Origin: Pseudaquabacterium pictum
GTDB lineage: Bacteria; Pseudomonadota; Gammaproteobacteria; Burkholderiales; Burkholderiaceae_C
Assembly (NCBI RefSeq): GCF_005403045.1
Contig: NZ_BJCL01000003.1
Coordinates: 434,001-498,000 of the forward strand
Reading direction: 5' to 3'
Length of the DNA stretch: 64,000 nucleotides
Below the pieces are notes generated by a model. That model did no database searches. It was given only the letters and a program-made list of their open reading frames with translations, and was not told the origin of the DNA. A program made the translations under genes and the position numbers. Positions 27,073-35,100 of this stretch are shown here, piece by piece (position 1 is the stretch's first letter; each line of letters opens with the position of its first letter).

Positions 27073-28838
27073 GCCGCGTCCCCGTCGGATTCCAGCGAGG
27101 CTTCCAGCTGCTGGACCTGCCACTGCGTCGCGTACCAGCCGGGATGGCCGTCTGCCTCGTGGGCCAGCAACTGCGCATGCGTGCCGCGCTCGGCCACCTG
27201 GCCGTGGCGCAGCACCAGGATCTGGTCGGCATCCATCACCGTGGCCAGCCGGTGGCTGACGATCAGCACCGTGCGGCCCTGCCGCTGCTGGCGCAGCGCC
27301 TGCAGGATGCGCGCGGCGGTGCCGGTGTCCACGGCCGACAGCGCATCGTCCAGCAGCAGCAGCGGCGCATCCGCCAGCAAGGCACGGGCGATGGCCACCC
27401 GCTGGCGCTGGCCGCCCGACAGGGTGATGCCACGCTCGCCCACCGGCGTGGCATAGCCTTGTGGCAGGGCGGCGATGTCGTCATGCACAGCGGCGGCGCG
27501 GGCCGCGGCCTCGATCTGCGCCGGCGTGGCATCGGGCCGGGCCAGGGCGATGTTCTCGGCCACCGTGGCCGAGAACAGGAAGGCCTCTTGCGGCACCCAG
27601 GCGATGCCGGCGCGCAGCGCGGCCAGGGTGAAATCGGGCAGGGCGGTGCCACCCCAGGTGATCTGGCCCTGCGCCGCCGGCCACTGGCGCAGCAGGAGCT
27701 TGACCAGGGTGCTCTTGCCGCTGCCGGTCGGGCCCACCAGGCCAAGCGTCTGCCCGGCCGGCAGGTGGAAGCCCACGCCGGCCAGCGCGGGCTGCACCGC
27801 GCCGGGGTAGCTGAACTGCAGGTCCTCGGCCACCAGCGTGCCGGGCACGGCCTGGGGCACCGTGCCGTGGTCGTCCACGCTCAGCGGCGCGTCCAGCACC
27901 GGGCCCAGACGTGCCCAGGCGGCGCGGCCGCGCTCGATCAGCGCCAGCACCCAGCCGGTGGCGAACATCGGCCAGATCAGCTGGCCCAGGTAGAGGCCGA
28001 AGCTGGTGAGCTGGCCCACCGTCATCTCGCCGCGCCAGACCAGCCAGCCGCCGAAGCCCAGCGACAGGGCCATCGCCGCGTTCAGCGTGCCGCCAACGGC
28101 TGGCTCGTAGGCCGCCTCCCAGCGCTGGGCCTGCAGGCCGCGGGCGGCGGCGGTGCCGGCCAGGGCGCCGAACTGCGCTGCGTTCTGGCCGGTCAGGCCC
28201 AGCGCGCGCAGCGTGCGCAGGCCGGCGATGCTCTCCTGCACCTGGTCGTTCAGCGCGCCGAAGGCATCCAGCGCCTGGCGCGAGGCCGCATGCAGGCGGC
28301 GCGAGATCCACCAGAAGCTCAAGGCCATCAGCGGGAAGGGCAGCAGCACCACCGCGGCCAGGCGCCAGTCCACGCCCAGCGTCATCGTGCCCACCACCAG
28401 GGCCAGGGTCAGCGTGCCGTCGAAGCCGGCCAGCAGCGCCTCGCCGGCGGCCAGCTCCACGGCATCCACATCGTTGGTGGCCAGGGCCATCAGGTCGCCG
28501 GTGCGCTGGCCCTGGTAGAAGCGCGGGCCCTGCTGCGCCAGGCGCTGGTACAGCTGCACCCGCAGGCCCACACCCATGCGGTAGGCGGTGGCATAGAGCT
28601 GCAGCCGCCAGGCCACCCGCAGGCCGTAGATGGCCGCGCCGGCGGCCAGCAGCCAGCCGATTTCCACCCACAGCGCCGGGCCGCTCAGCTGGCGCGCCAC
28701 CAGGGCGTCGACCATGTGGCCGATCTGCCGTGGCATCCACACGCCCAGCAGCGCGATGACGGCCAGCATGCAGCCCGACGCGGCATAGGCGCGCCAGTGC
28801 TGGCGCACGAAGCCGGCAATCAGCTGGAACAGGGTCAT
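27069..28838 (-). CDS. ABC exporter half-transporter, MdlA-like
   Basis: A 589-residue partner of the MdlB-like protein. Membrane domain about 15-310; Walker A GPTGSGKST, signature LSGGQRQR, Walker B LLLLDDALSAVD. The residue after the Walker B aspartate is Asp rather than the catalytic Glu, the mark of the degenerate half of a heterodimeric exporter. I prefer ATG 28838 (MTLFQLIAGF), a typical MdlA opening; ATG 28862 would add eight proline-rich residues. Neither has a good ribosome-binding site. It is the first gene of a two-gene operon. Confidence 0.92.
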   Translation of the reverse strand: MTLFQLIAGFVRQHWRAYAASGCMLAVIALLGVWMPRQIGHMVDALVARQLSGPALWVEIGWLLAAGAAIYGLRVAWRLQLYATAYRMGVGLRVQLYQRLAQQGPRFYQGQRTGDLMALATNDVDAVELAAGEALLAGFDGTLTLALVVGTMTLGVDWRLAAVVLLPFPLMALSFWWISRRLHAASRQALDAFGALNDQVQESIAGLRTLRALGLTGQNAAQFGALAGTAAARGLQAQRWEAAYEPAVGGTLNAAMALSLGFGGWLVWRGEMTVGQLTSFGLYLGQLIWPMFATGWVLALIERGRAAWARLGPVLDAPLSVDDHGTVPQAVPGTLVAEDLQFSYPGAVQPALAGVGFHLPAGQTLGLVGPTGSGKSTLVKLLLRQWPAAQGQITWGGTALPDFTLAALRAGIAWVPQEAFLFSATVAENIALARPDATPAQIEAAARAAAVHDDIAALPQGYATPVGERGITLSGGQRQRVAIARALLADAPLLLLDDALSAVDTGTAARILQALRQQRQGRTVLIVSHRLATVMDADQILVLRHGQVAERGTHAQLLAHEADGHPGWYATQWQVQQLEASLESDGDAA

Positions 28839-28920
28839 GGGGCGGGCGGGCGGCCCTGGCATCGGTCAGGGTCCGTCAGGGAAGGGGCGCGGATTCTACG
28901 GTCGGCGCCCCACCCGGCGG

Positions 28921-30882
28921 CTACAGGCTGTCGGTCTCGATCACCACCGCCCGGCCGGTGCGCCGCTTGACCTCGTTGACCATGTGCTCGGTGCCGCCGG
29001 GGCCGTCGCCCGGTTGGCCGTCCCACAGCGCAATGACGCGCACCCGGTCGATGCCGCCGGACAACGCGGTGTTCAGCAGCCACAGATTGCAGCGGGCATA
29101 CGGGTCGACGCCGGCCGGCGCCGGACCCAAGGCTTGCGGTGCGCTGAGGATGGGCCAGGCGGGGTCGAGCCGGGCCACCACTGCGTCGTAGCGCTGTTGC
29201 CATTCGGTGCCGCTGGGCGCCACCGAGGCCTGCAGGAAGGCCGGCTCGTCAAAGGGCTGCAGCAGCTGCAGTTTCATGCCGCAGGCCTGGGCGGCCTCGG
29301 CGAACAGCAGGTCGCCGCCGGCCGCGCCCTGGGTGATGGCGAGGTCGTCGGGGCCGGCCTCCAGCCGGGCCAGTTCCGCGGCGATGCGCTGGGCTGCCGC
29401 CGGCACCTTGGCCGCCGGAAAGCGCGGTACCGGCCGGTCGGGTGCATCGACGATGTGGCCCGAAAACAGGACCACCTGGCGCGGCCGCCAGTCCTTGTGC
29501 GGCGCCGGCAGCCTCGCCAGCGCCCGGTCGAAGGTGGCGATGGCGGCGTCCACCGCTTCGGGCCGGAAGCCCAGCAGGCGCAGCAGGTCCAGCCCCTGGC
29601 GGGTGGAGCTCAGCGAGAACCAGTCGTTCTCGACCAGGCGGATCGCCTCCTTGTAGGCGGTGGTCACCTGCTGCGGCGTGCCGGTCAGCACGTCCAGGTC
29701 GCCCAGCGTGGCGGCGGCCCAGAAGTTCGGGCTGCGGGCATGCTCGCTGTAGGCCGCCCAGCGCACGCCACCCAGCAGCGCCGGCAGCTCGGCCGCGTAG
29801 TCCTGGCGCTGGGTGAGGTGCTGGAACAGGCACATCAGCGTGGCCGCGTTGATGCCGGAGTAGTAGTGGTTGGCATCGGCGCGGAAGCCCGTCCGGTAGC
29901 TGTTGATCGCGGCGATCAGCAGCGCATCCTCGTAGCCGGCGTCGTCGGCCATCTGTGCCGGCGTGGCGCCGGGGCGGTTCCAGGCATCGGTCCAGGCGTC
30001 CTTGTCGATGCGGCCCAGCAGCGCCCAGGCCTCGGCATCCTGCGGCCGTGCCTCCAGCAGCTTGCGGTAGTGGTCGCGGGCGTCGTCGTTGCGTTCCAGC
30101 CGCTGCAGGCAGATGCCGCGCTTGTAGCTGGCCTTCAGGTGGCCGGGCTCGGCCGCCAGGCAGGCATCGAACTCCTCCAGCGCCAGCTTGAAGCGCTCCA
30201 TCTTCAGCAATGCCTCGCCGGCGGCGAAGCGGGCATCGGCGCGCAGGGCCACCACCGGCGTCTCTTCCGACAGCACCAGCACATCGCCCGGCCGCTTGTT
30301 GCGCTGCGCCCGCTTGACCTGTGCCTCCCAGGCGGCATGGCGCTCCCAGAACTCGCGTGCATCGCCCACCTTCAGCTGCTTCCAGTCGGGCTCCTGCAGG
30401 TTGTCGACCAGGCGGTAGACCGGGCTGATCTTGCGGCCATGCCAGCTGGCCAGCGTGGCCTGGGCCATCTCGGCCAGCTTGGCAATGTCGGCGGCCAGGA
30501 AGTCGGGGTCGGGCGCGCCGTCCTTCAGGTGGTAGCGTAGCTTGCGGTCGGTGTAGATGTCGAAGGGCGTGCCGTCGCGCGGGCCCTGCACCAGCACCAC
30601 CCCGCGCGAGCGCAGCGCATGCCGCACGCCCAGCTCGTACCAGACATTGGGGTTGTCGATGGTCAGGTCGGCGAGCACCAGGTCGGCGATCAGCAGCTCC
30701 TGGAACATGTCGCTGCGGATGTCGCCGGCCGACTGCTCCTCGTCGGCGCGGAACACGTCCAGCCCGGCTGCTTCCAGCCCCGGCTTGATGTACTCGGCGT
30801 ACACGCGGTTGAAGAAGATGGGTTGGCCATCGGGCCCGTTCTTCTTGCCGAAGGGCATGGCGACGAATGCGTGCAGCTTCAT
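28921..30882 (-). CDS. Deoxyribosyltransferase-like / TPR / TRAFs-binding (TPR-S) / SLOG signalling protein
   Basis: A 653-residue four-part protein. Residues 1-115 form a nucleoside-deoxyribosyltransferase-like Rossmann domain (FVAMPFG; ADLVLADLTIDNPNVWYELG, with Glu83 the likely catalytic acid). About 210-285 are TPR helices (ALLKMERFKLALEEFDACL). About 290-465 match the TRAFs-binding/TPR-S region, including YYSGINAATLM. 466-653 look like a SLOG nucleotide-sensing domain (LFSGHIVD, GAAGGDLLFAEA). AGGAG precedes ATG 30882. In published comparative analyses this architecture belongs to prokaryotic conflict systems and to the origin of animal ASK kinases. Cleavage of a nucleotide or NAD on stress or phage sensing is an inference. 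It appears to be a single-gene unit. Confidence 0.8.
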   Translation of the reverse strand: MKLHAFVAMPFGKKNGPDGQPIFFNRVYAEYIKPGLEAAGLDVFRADEEQSAGDIRSDMFQELLIADLVLADLTIDNPNVWYELGVRHALRSRGVVLVQGPRDGTPFDIYTDRKLRYHLKDGAPDPDFLAADIAKLAEMAQATLASWHGRKISPVYRLVDNLQEPDWKQLKVGDAREFWERHAAWEAQVKRAQRNKRPGDVLVLSEETPVVALRADARFAAGEALLKMERFKLALEEFDACLAAEPGHLKASYKRGICLQRLERNDDARDHYRKLLEARPQDAEAWALLGRIDKDAWTDAWNRPGATPAQMADDAGYEDALLIAAINSYRTGFRADANHYYSGINAATLMCLFQHLTQRQDYAAELPALLGGVRWAAYSEHARSPNFWAAATLGDLDVLTGTPQQVTTAYKEAIRLVENDWFSLSSTRQGLDLLRLLGFRPEAVDAAIATFDRALARLPAPHKDWRPRQVVLFSGHIVDAPDRPVPRFPAAKVPAAAQRIAAELARLEAGPDDLAITQGAAGGDLLFAEAAQACGMKLQLLQPFDEPAFLQASVAPSGTEWQQRYDAVVARLDPAWPILSAPQALGPAPAGVDPYARCNLWLLNTALSGGIDRVRVIALWDGQPGDGPGGTEHMVNEVKRRTGRAVVIETDSL

Positions 30883-30956
30883 GGGCGCTCCTGTGGGGAG
30901 CGCGCAGCATCGCCGCCGGCCGGGCGCTTGGCAAGCGCCGGGCTGGGGATGGTGGC

Positions 30957-31724
30957 TCAGCCTTCCCGGATGTCGGCGATCGGGTCGGCGCCGAAATCGG
31001 CCCGCTGCAGCCGCGCCAGCAGGGCGCGGGCGCAGTCGGCGGCGCTGGTCAGCTGGCCCTGGGCATGCAGCGCCGCAAAGCGCGATTGCTCGGGGAAGGC
31101 GGCGGCATCGGCGCCACGCAGCTCGGCCTGCATGTCGGTGTCGACCACGCCGGGCGCCATCGCCACGATGCGCGCGCCGTTGGGCCGCGCCGCCTCTTCC
31201 AGCGCCACCGCGCGGCTGAAGTGGTCCATGCCGGCCTTGGCGGCGCAGTAGGCGGCGCTGCCGGCCATCGCCCGCCGGCCCAGGCCGGAACTGATGTTCA
31301 GCACCTTGCGGGCACCGGGCCAGGTGGATGTGGCGGCCAGGAAGGCGCCGGTCAGCAGCAGCGGCGCCTCCAGCCCGGCGCGCATGGCCAGCGTCAGCGT
31401 CGGCAGCGGCACCTGGCCCAGCGCGGCGGGCAGGCCCACCACGCCGGCGTTGTTGATCAGCGTGGCACTGGTGACGGTGCTGGCGTCGAAGCCGGCCAGC
31501 CAGGCGGCCAGGTGCTCGGCCACCGGCTGCGGGTCGGCCAGGTCGGCGGTCCACTGGGTCAGCGGCACGCCGGCGGCGTCCGCCTGCGCCTGCAGGGCGG
31601 CGTTGCTGCGCCGTGCGATGCCCAGCAGCACCTGGCCGGGCTGCAGCAACTGCGCCACCAGGGCGGCGCCCAGACCGCGGGATGAGCCGGTGACGATGGT
31701 GAGGTGGAGCGGTGTGGTGGTCAT
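30957..31724 (-). CDS. Short-chain dehydrogenase/reductase
   Basis: A 255-residue SDR oxidoreductase. The NAD(P)-binding motif is TGSSRGLG, with NNAG and a catalytic Ser...Tyr-x-x-x-Lys (ISSGLG ... YCAAK), then PGVVDTDMQ. ARRS after the second strand suggests NADPH. Sequence style is close to sepiapterin-reductase-like and YueD-like enzymes, but the substrate is unknown. It lies 74 nt upstream of the TPR-S gene on the same strand, so co-transcription is possible though there is no overlap. Confidence 0.9.
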   Translation of the reverse strand: MTTTPLHLTIVTGSSRGLGAALVAQLLQPGQVLLGIARRSNAALQAQADAAGVPLTQWTADLADPQPVAEHLAAWLAGFDASTVTSATLINNAGVVGLPAALGQVPLPTLTLAMRAGLEAPLLLTGAFLAATSTWPGARKVLNISSGLGRRAMAGSAAYCAAKAGMDHFSRAVALEEAARPNGARIVAMAPGVVDTDMQAELRGADAAAFPEQSRFAALHAQGQLTSAADCARALLARLQRADFGADPIADIREG

Positions 31725-31784
31725 GGGCCGAGGATACGCGGTGCCCTGTCAGCCTGCCGCAGGCTGCGCAGAGACAATCGATGC

Positions 31785-32504
31785 ATGCAAAGACCTTGGG
31801 TGCTGGCCTTGGCCGCAGGCGTGATCGTGCTGCTGGTGGCGTTCGCGTTGCCTGTGCTGCGCATGGGTGGCAGCAGCGGCGCGCTGGCGGGTGACGACAC
31901 GGCTGCCGGAACCGGCTTGCCCTGGCAGGTCAGCCGCCTGGGCGAGGGCCGCACCCAGGTCTTCGGCCTGGAGCCGGGGCGCGACACCCTAGCCCAGGTG
32001 CAGGCCCGGCTGGGCGATGCGCTGCAGGTGGCCCTGGTGGCCCGCCTGGGCGAGCAGGGCGCGCTGGAGGCGCTGGCCGACCCGTTCATGGCCGGCTTCG
32101 TCTCCGGGCGCCTGGTGCTGGCCTTTGACGTGCCGGCCAGCCAGCTGCAGGCCTGGCGCGCCGGCGCCGGCAGTTCCGAGCCGATGGAAGGCGGCGTGCG
32201 CCGCTTCAAGCTGCGTGCCGACCACCGCCAGCAGGCCGCGCAGGCGCGCCTGGTGGGCCTGAGCTTCCTGCCCGCGGTGCGGCTCACGGGTGACGATGTG
32301 CGCCAGCGCTTCGGCGCCCCGGCCGAAGCGCTGGACCAGCCCGGTGGCGCCCAGGTGCTGCTCTACCCCGAGCTGGGGCTCAGCGCGACCGTGGCGCCGG
32401 GCCAGCGCGGCGTGCTGCAGTACGTGTCACCGGCCGACTTCGCCGACCGGCTGCGGGCGCCGCTGCTGGCCGCCGCCCAGCAGGCCGGCCAGCCGCCGCG
32501 CTGA
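31785..32504 (+). CDS. Membrane-anchored protein of unknown function
   Basis: A 239-residue protein with one N-terminal membrane segment (about 5-23, WVLALAAGVIVLLVAF) and a presumably periplasmic remainder. I do not recognise a named family. The frame has typical GC3-rich codon use, and the body contains LEPGRDTLAQVQARLGD and a late YPELGLSATV segment, loosely like lipoprotein-type assembly factors. The start at ATG 31785 is chosen for the membrane anchor; the frame is open to 31704. It is divergent from the SDR gene and converges on the flavin-reductase gene. Confidence 0.7.
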   Translation: MQRPWVLALAAGVIVLLVAFALPVLRMGGSSGALAGDDTAAGTGLPWQVSRLGEGRTQVFGLEPGRDTLAQVQARLGDALQVALVARLGEQGALEALADPFMAGFVSGRLVLAFDVPASQLQAWRAGAGSSEPMEGGVRRFKLRADHRQQAAQARLVGLSFLPAVRLTGDDVRQRFGAPAEALDQPGGAQVLLYPELGLSATVAPGQRGVLQYVSPADFADRLRAPLLAAAQQAGQPPR

Positions 32505-32518
32505 CGGCCGCCAGGCGG

Positions 32519-33139
32519 TCAGCCCGCCGCCAGACCGGGCAGCAGTTGCCCGCGCAACCCATCCCCCGGCAGCACGAACTGCCCGCCGCCCAGATGGTGC
32601 AGCGTGCGCAGCGCCGGTGGCGCGGCATCGAATTGCCAGCGGCCGTTGACGAACACCCGGCCGTCGGCCTGGGCGCCCAGCACCTCGGCCAGGAACAGGT
32701 CGTGCGCAGCCTGCACCGCCGGCCAGGCGATCACCCGGCACTCCAGCCAGGCCACGCAACCGGCGACCAGCGGCGCTTCGCCATGGCGTCCGGCAAAGGT
32801 GCGCAGCGCCAGGCGCTCGAACTTGTCGGTGCCTGCCTCTGCCAGCGCCGCGCCGCTGCTGCTGCCCACGCTGAAGCACAGGTCGGCCTGCGCGGCGCAG
32901 GGCAGCTGCAGCGCGAAACGGCCGCTGGCGTCGATCAGCCGGCGGGTGAAGGTGGCCTTGTCGATCACCACCGCCACCTTGGGCGGCTCGAAGTCCAGCG
33001 GCATGGCCCAGGCGGCGGCCATGAGGTTGCGCTGTCCGCCATGGGCGGCGCTGACCAGCACCGTGGGGCCGTGGTTGAGCAGGCGACTGGCCTGGGCCAG
33101 GGGCACGTCGATGCGATGGGGATCGGTCATGGTGGTCAT
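32519..33139 (-). CDS. Flavin reductase-like FMN-binding protein
   Basis: A 206-residue split-barrel flavoprotein of the flavin reductase-like family: VLVSAAHGGQRNLMAAAW, PKVAVVIDKATFTRRLI and FALQLPCAAQADLCF match the flavin-binding core. Such proteins reduce free FMN with NAD(P)H or serve oxygenases. Its ATG shares one base with the stop of the pseudouridine synthase gene (TGATG), so it is translationally coupled; an in-frame ATG three codons later (33130) is possible. No oxygenase is nearby. Confidence 0.87.
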   Translation of the reverse strand: MTTMTDPHRIDVPLAQASRLLNHGPTVLVSAAHGGQRNLMAAAWAMPLDFEPPKVAVVIDKATFTRRLIDASGRFALQLPCAAQADLCFSVGSSSGAALAEAGTDKFERLALRTFAGRHGEAPLVAGCVAWLECRVIAWPAVQAAHDLFLAEVLGAQADGRVFVNGRWQFDAAPPALRTLHHLGGGQFVLPGDGLRGQLLPGLAAG

Positions 33140-33783
33140 CAGAAGGGCGCGGGGCTGTGGAAGGCATGGTCGCCGTGCGTGTCCTGCCAGGCCAGCCGGC
33201 AGGCATGCAGCAGCAGGCGCGGGGCGGCGGCCAGCGCGGCCGGCGTTGCGTACAGCGCATCGCCCAGGATCGGGTGGCCGATGGCCGCCAGGTGCAGGCG
33301 CAGCTGGTGGGTGCGCCCGGTCAGCGGCTGCAGCGCCAGCCGGGTGGATCCGGCAGCGGCATCGCGCGCCAGCACCTGCCAGCGGGTGACCGACGGCTTG
33401 CCGGCCGCCCGGTCGACCTGCTGGCGCGGGCGGTTGGGCCAGTCGGGACCCAGCGGCAGATCGACCTCGCCGGCCTCGTCGGCCAGCAGGCCGGCCACCA
33501 CCGCCTCGTAGCGCTTGTCCATCTGCCGCTCGGCGAAGGCGATCGACAGCGCCCGCTGCGTGGCCGCACCGCGGCCGAACAGCACCAGGCCGGAGGTGGC
33601 CATGTCCAGCCGGTGCACCACCAGGGCATCTGGGCAGCGGACCTGCACCCGCGCGGCCAGGTTGTCGGCGCCCGCCGGGCCGCGGCCGGGCACGCATAGC
33701 AGGCCTGCGGGCTTGTCGGCCACCAGCAGGCGGTCGTCCTGGTGGACGAGGGTCAGGGTGTCGGCAGGGCGGAGCGGCAGCAT
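33139..33783 (-). CDS. RluA-family pseudouridine synthase
   Basis: A 214-residue RNA pseudouridine synthase of the RluA type. It has LVADKPAGLLCVPG, the catalytic aspartate Asp60 in HRLDMATSG, then GRTHQLRLHLAAIGHPILGD. No S4 domain is present and the length matches RluA, which modifies 23S rRNA U746 and tRNA U32; the exact target is not proven. The start at ATG 33783 gives the usual N-terminus, whereas the frame is open to 34119 with residues unlike any RluA. Confidence 0.9.
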   Translation of the reverse strand: MLPLRPADTLTLVHQDDRLLVADKPAGLLCVPGRGPAGADNLAARVQVRCPDALVVHRLDMATSGLVLFGRGAATQRALSIAFAERQMDKRYEAVVAGLLADEAGEVDLPLGPDWPNRPRQQVDRAAGKPSVTRWQVLARDAAAGSTRLALQPLTGRTHQLRLHLAAIGHPILGDALYATPAALAAAPRLLLHACRLAWQDTHGDHAFHSPAPF

Positions 33784-33908
33784 GCAGCGCGCGAGCCTAC
33801 CCCAGCCGCCGACAAGAAACGATACACGCCGATACCGCAGCGACAGGACCGCAGCGCGGTCCGTCGCCACCATGGAGGCCTGTTCAACACCTACCCCTGG
33901 AGCACCCC

Positions 33909-34361
33909 ATGAAGACCTGGATCCGCCGCAGCCTGATCGGTATCGCTGCCTCTGCCGCCCTGCTGGGCGGCCTGGCCGCCTGCTCGCACGGTCACCACCG
34001 TGGCCCGATGAGCGAAGCCGACATCGTGCAGCTGCGCGAGCGTGTGATCGACAAGGCCGCCAGCAAGCTGGACCTGGATGCCACGCAGAAGGCCCGCCTG
34101 GCCACGCTGGCCGATGCACTGCAGGCCCAGCGTGCCGCGCTGATGGCAGGCGGCCAGCCGCGCACCGAACTGCAGGCGCTGATCGCCGGTACCAGCTTCG
34201 ACCGCGCCAAGGCCCAGGCCCTGCTGGACGGCAAGACCGGCGCGGTGCGCGACAAGGCGCCGGCCGTGCTCAATGCCTTCGGCGACTTCTACGACAGCCT
34301 GAAGCCGGCGCAGCAGCAGATGCTGCGCGAGATGCTGGCCAAGGGCCGGCGCTGGTCCTGA
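33909..34361 (+). CDS. Spy/CpxP-like periplasmic lipoprotein
   Basis: A 150-residue protein with a lipobox ending at Cys25 (GGLAAC) and a histidine-rich start of the mature part (SHGHHRG). The helical body has two LTxxQ-like motifs, LDATQKARL and LKPAQQQMLREML, which define the Spy/CpxP family of envelope-stress chaperones. A response regulator and histidine kinase follow 31 nt later, an arrangement seen for CpxP with CpxRA, so it likely tunes that kinase and is induced with it. The His cluster may bind metal. Confidence 0.85.
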   Translation: MKTWIRRSLIGIAASAALLGGLAACSHGHHRGPMSEADIVQLRERVIDKAASKLDLDATQKARLATLADALQAQRAALMAGGQPRTELQALIAGTSFDRAKAQALLDGKTGAVRDKAPAVLNAFGDFYDSLKPAQQQMLREMLAKGRRWS

Positions 34362-34392
34362 ACCTGCGGCACCCGGCGGCCGCTGTGCCACC

Positions 34393-35100
34393 ATGCCGTC
34401 CGTGCACCACCTGCTGCTGATCGACGACGACGAGCACCTGGCGCCGCCGCTGGCGGCCTACCTGCGGCGCTTCGACTTCACGCTGGAGGCGGCGCTCACG
34501 CCCAGCGCCGGCTTCGCACGGCTGGCCGCCGGCGGCGTCGACGCCGTGGTCCTCGACGTGATGCTGCCCGAGATGGACGGCTTCGCGGTGTGCCGGCAGA
34601 TCCGCCAGACCAGCAGCGTGCCGGTGCTGATGCTCACCGCCCGCGGCGAGCTGAGCGACAAGGTGGTGGGCCTGGAGCTGGGTGCCGACGACTACCTGCC
34701 CAAGCCCTTCGAGCCGCGGGAGCTGGCGGCACGGCTGCAGACCATCCTGCGCCGCGCCCGCCCGGCGCCTGCCACCACCACGGCCGCGGCCGCCGCGCTG
34801 CTGCAGTTCGACGGCCTGCAGATCGACCTGGCCCGCCGGGCCGTGCTGTGCCAGGGCCAGCCGGTGGAGCTGACCGGCACCGAGTTCGAACTGCTGGTGC
34901 TGCTGGCCCGCGCGCCGCAGCGGGTGTTCCACCGCGACGAGATCCTGAACCACCTGCGCGGTCGCGATGCGGAGCTCTACACCCGTGCGGTCGATCTGCT
35001 GGTGAGCCGGCTGCGCCGCAAGCTGGCGCCACTGGAGGCCATCAAGACGCTGCGCAATGCCGGCTATGCGCTGGCGCTGGCGCCACGGGCGGCGGCATGA
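34393..35100 (+). CDS. OmpR-family response regulator (CpxR/RstA-like)
   Basis: A 235-residue DNA-binding response regulator. The receiver domain (1-120) has LLLIDDDEHL, phospho-acceptor Asp55 (VVLDVMLPEMDG), Thr (LMLTARG) and Lys (YLPKPFEP). A winged helix follows (about 135-230: LTGTEFELLVLLARAPQRVF, RAVDLLVSRLRRKL). Its stop overlaps the kinase start (ATGA at 35097). Together with the Spy-like lipoprotein it forms an envelope-stress type module. Confidence 0.93.
   Translation: MPSVHHLLLIDDDEHLAPPLAAYLRRFDFTLEAALTPSAGFARLAAGGVDAVVLDVMLPEMDGFAVCRQIRQTSSVPVLMLTARGELSDKVVGLELGADDYLPKPFEPRELAARLQTILRRARPAPATTTAAAAALLQFDGLQIDLARRAVLCQGQPVELTGTEFELLVLLARAPQRVFHRDEILNHLRGRDAELYTRAVDLLVSRLRRKLAPLEAIKTLRNAGYALALAPRAAA

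Noticed and set aside
33784-34119. N-terminal extension of the pseudouridine synthase
   Set aside because: Arginine-rich residues unlike any RluA; the family start is ATG 33783.
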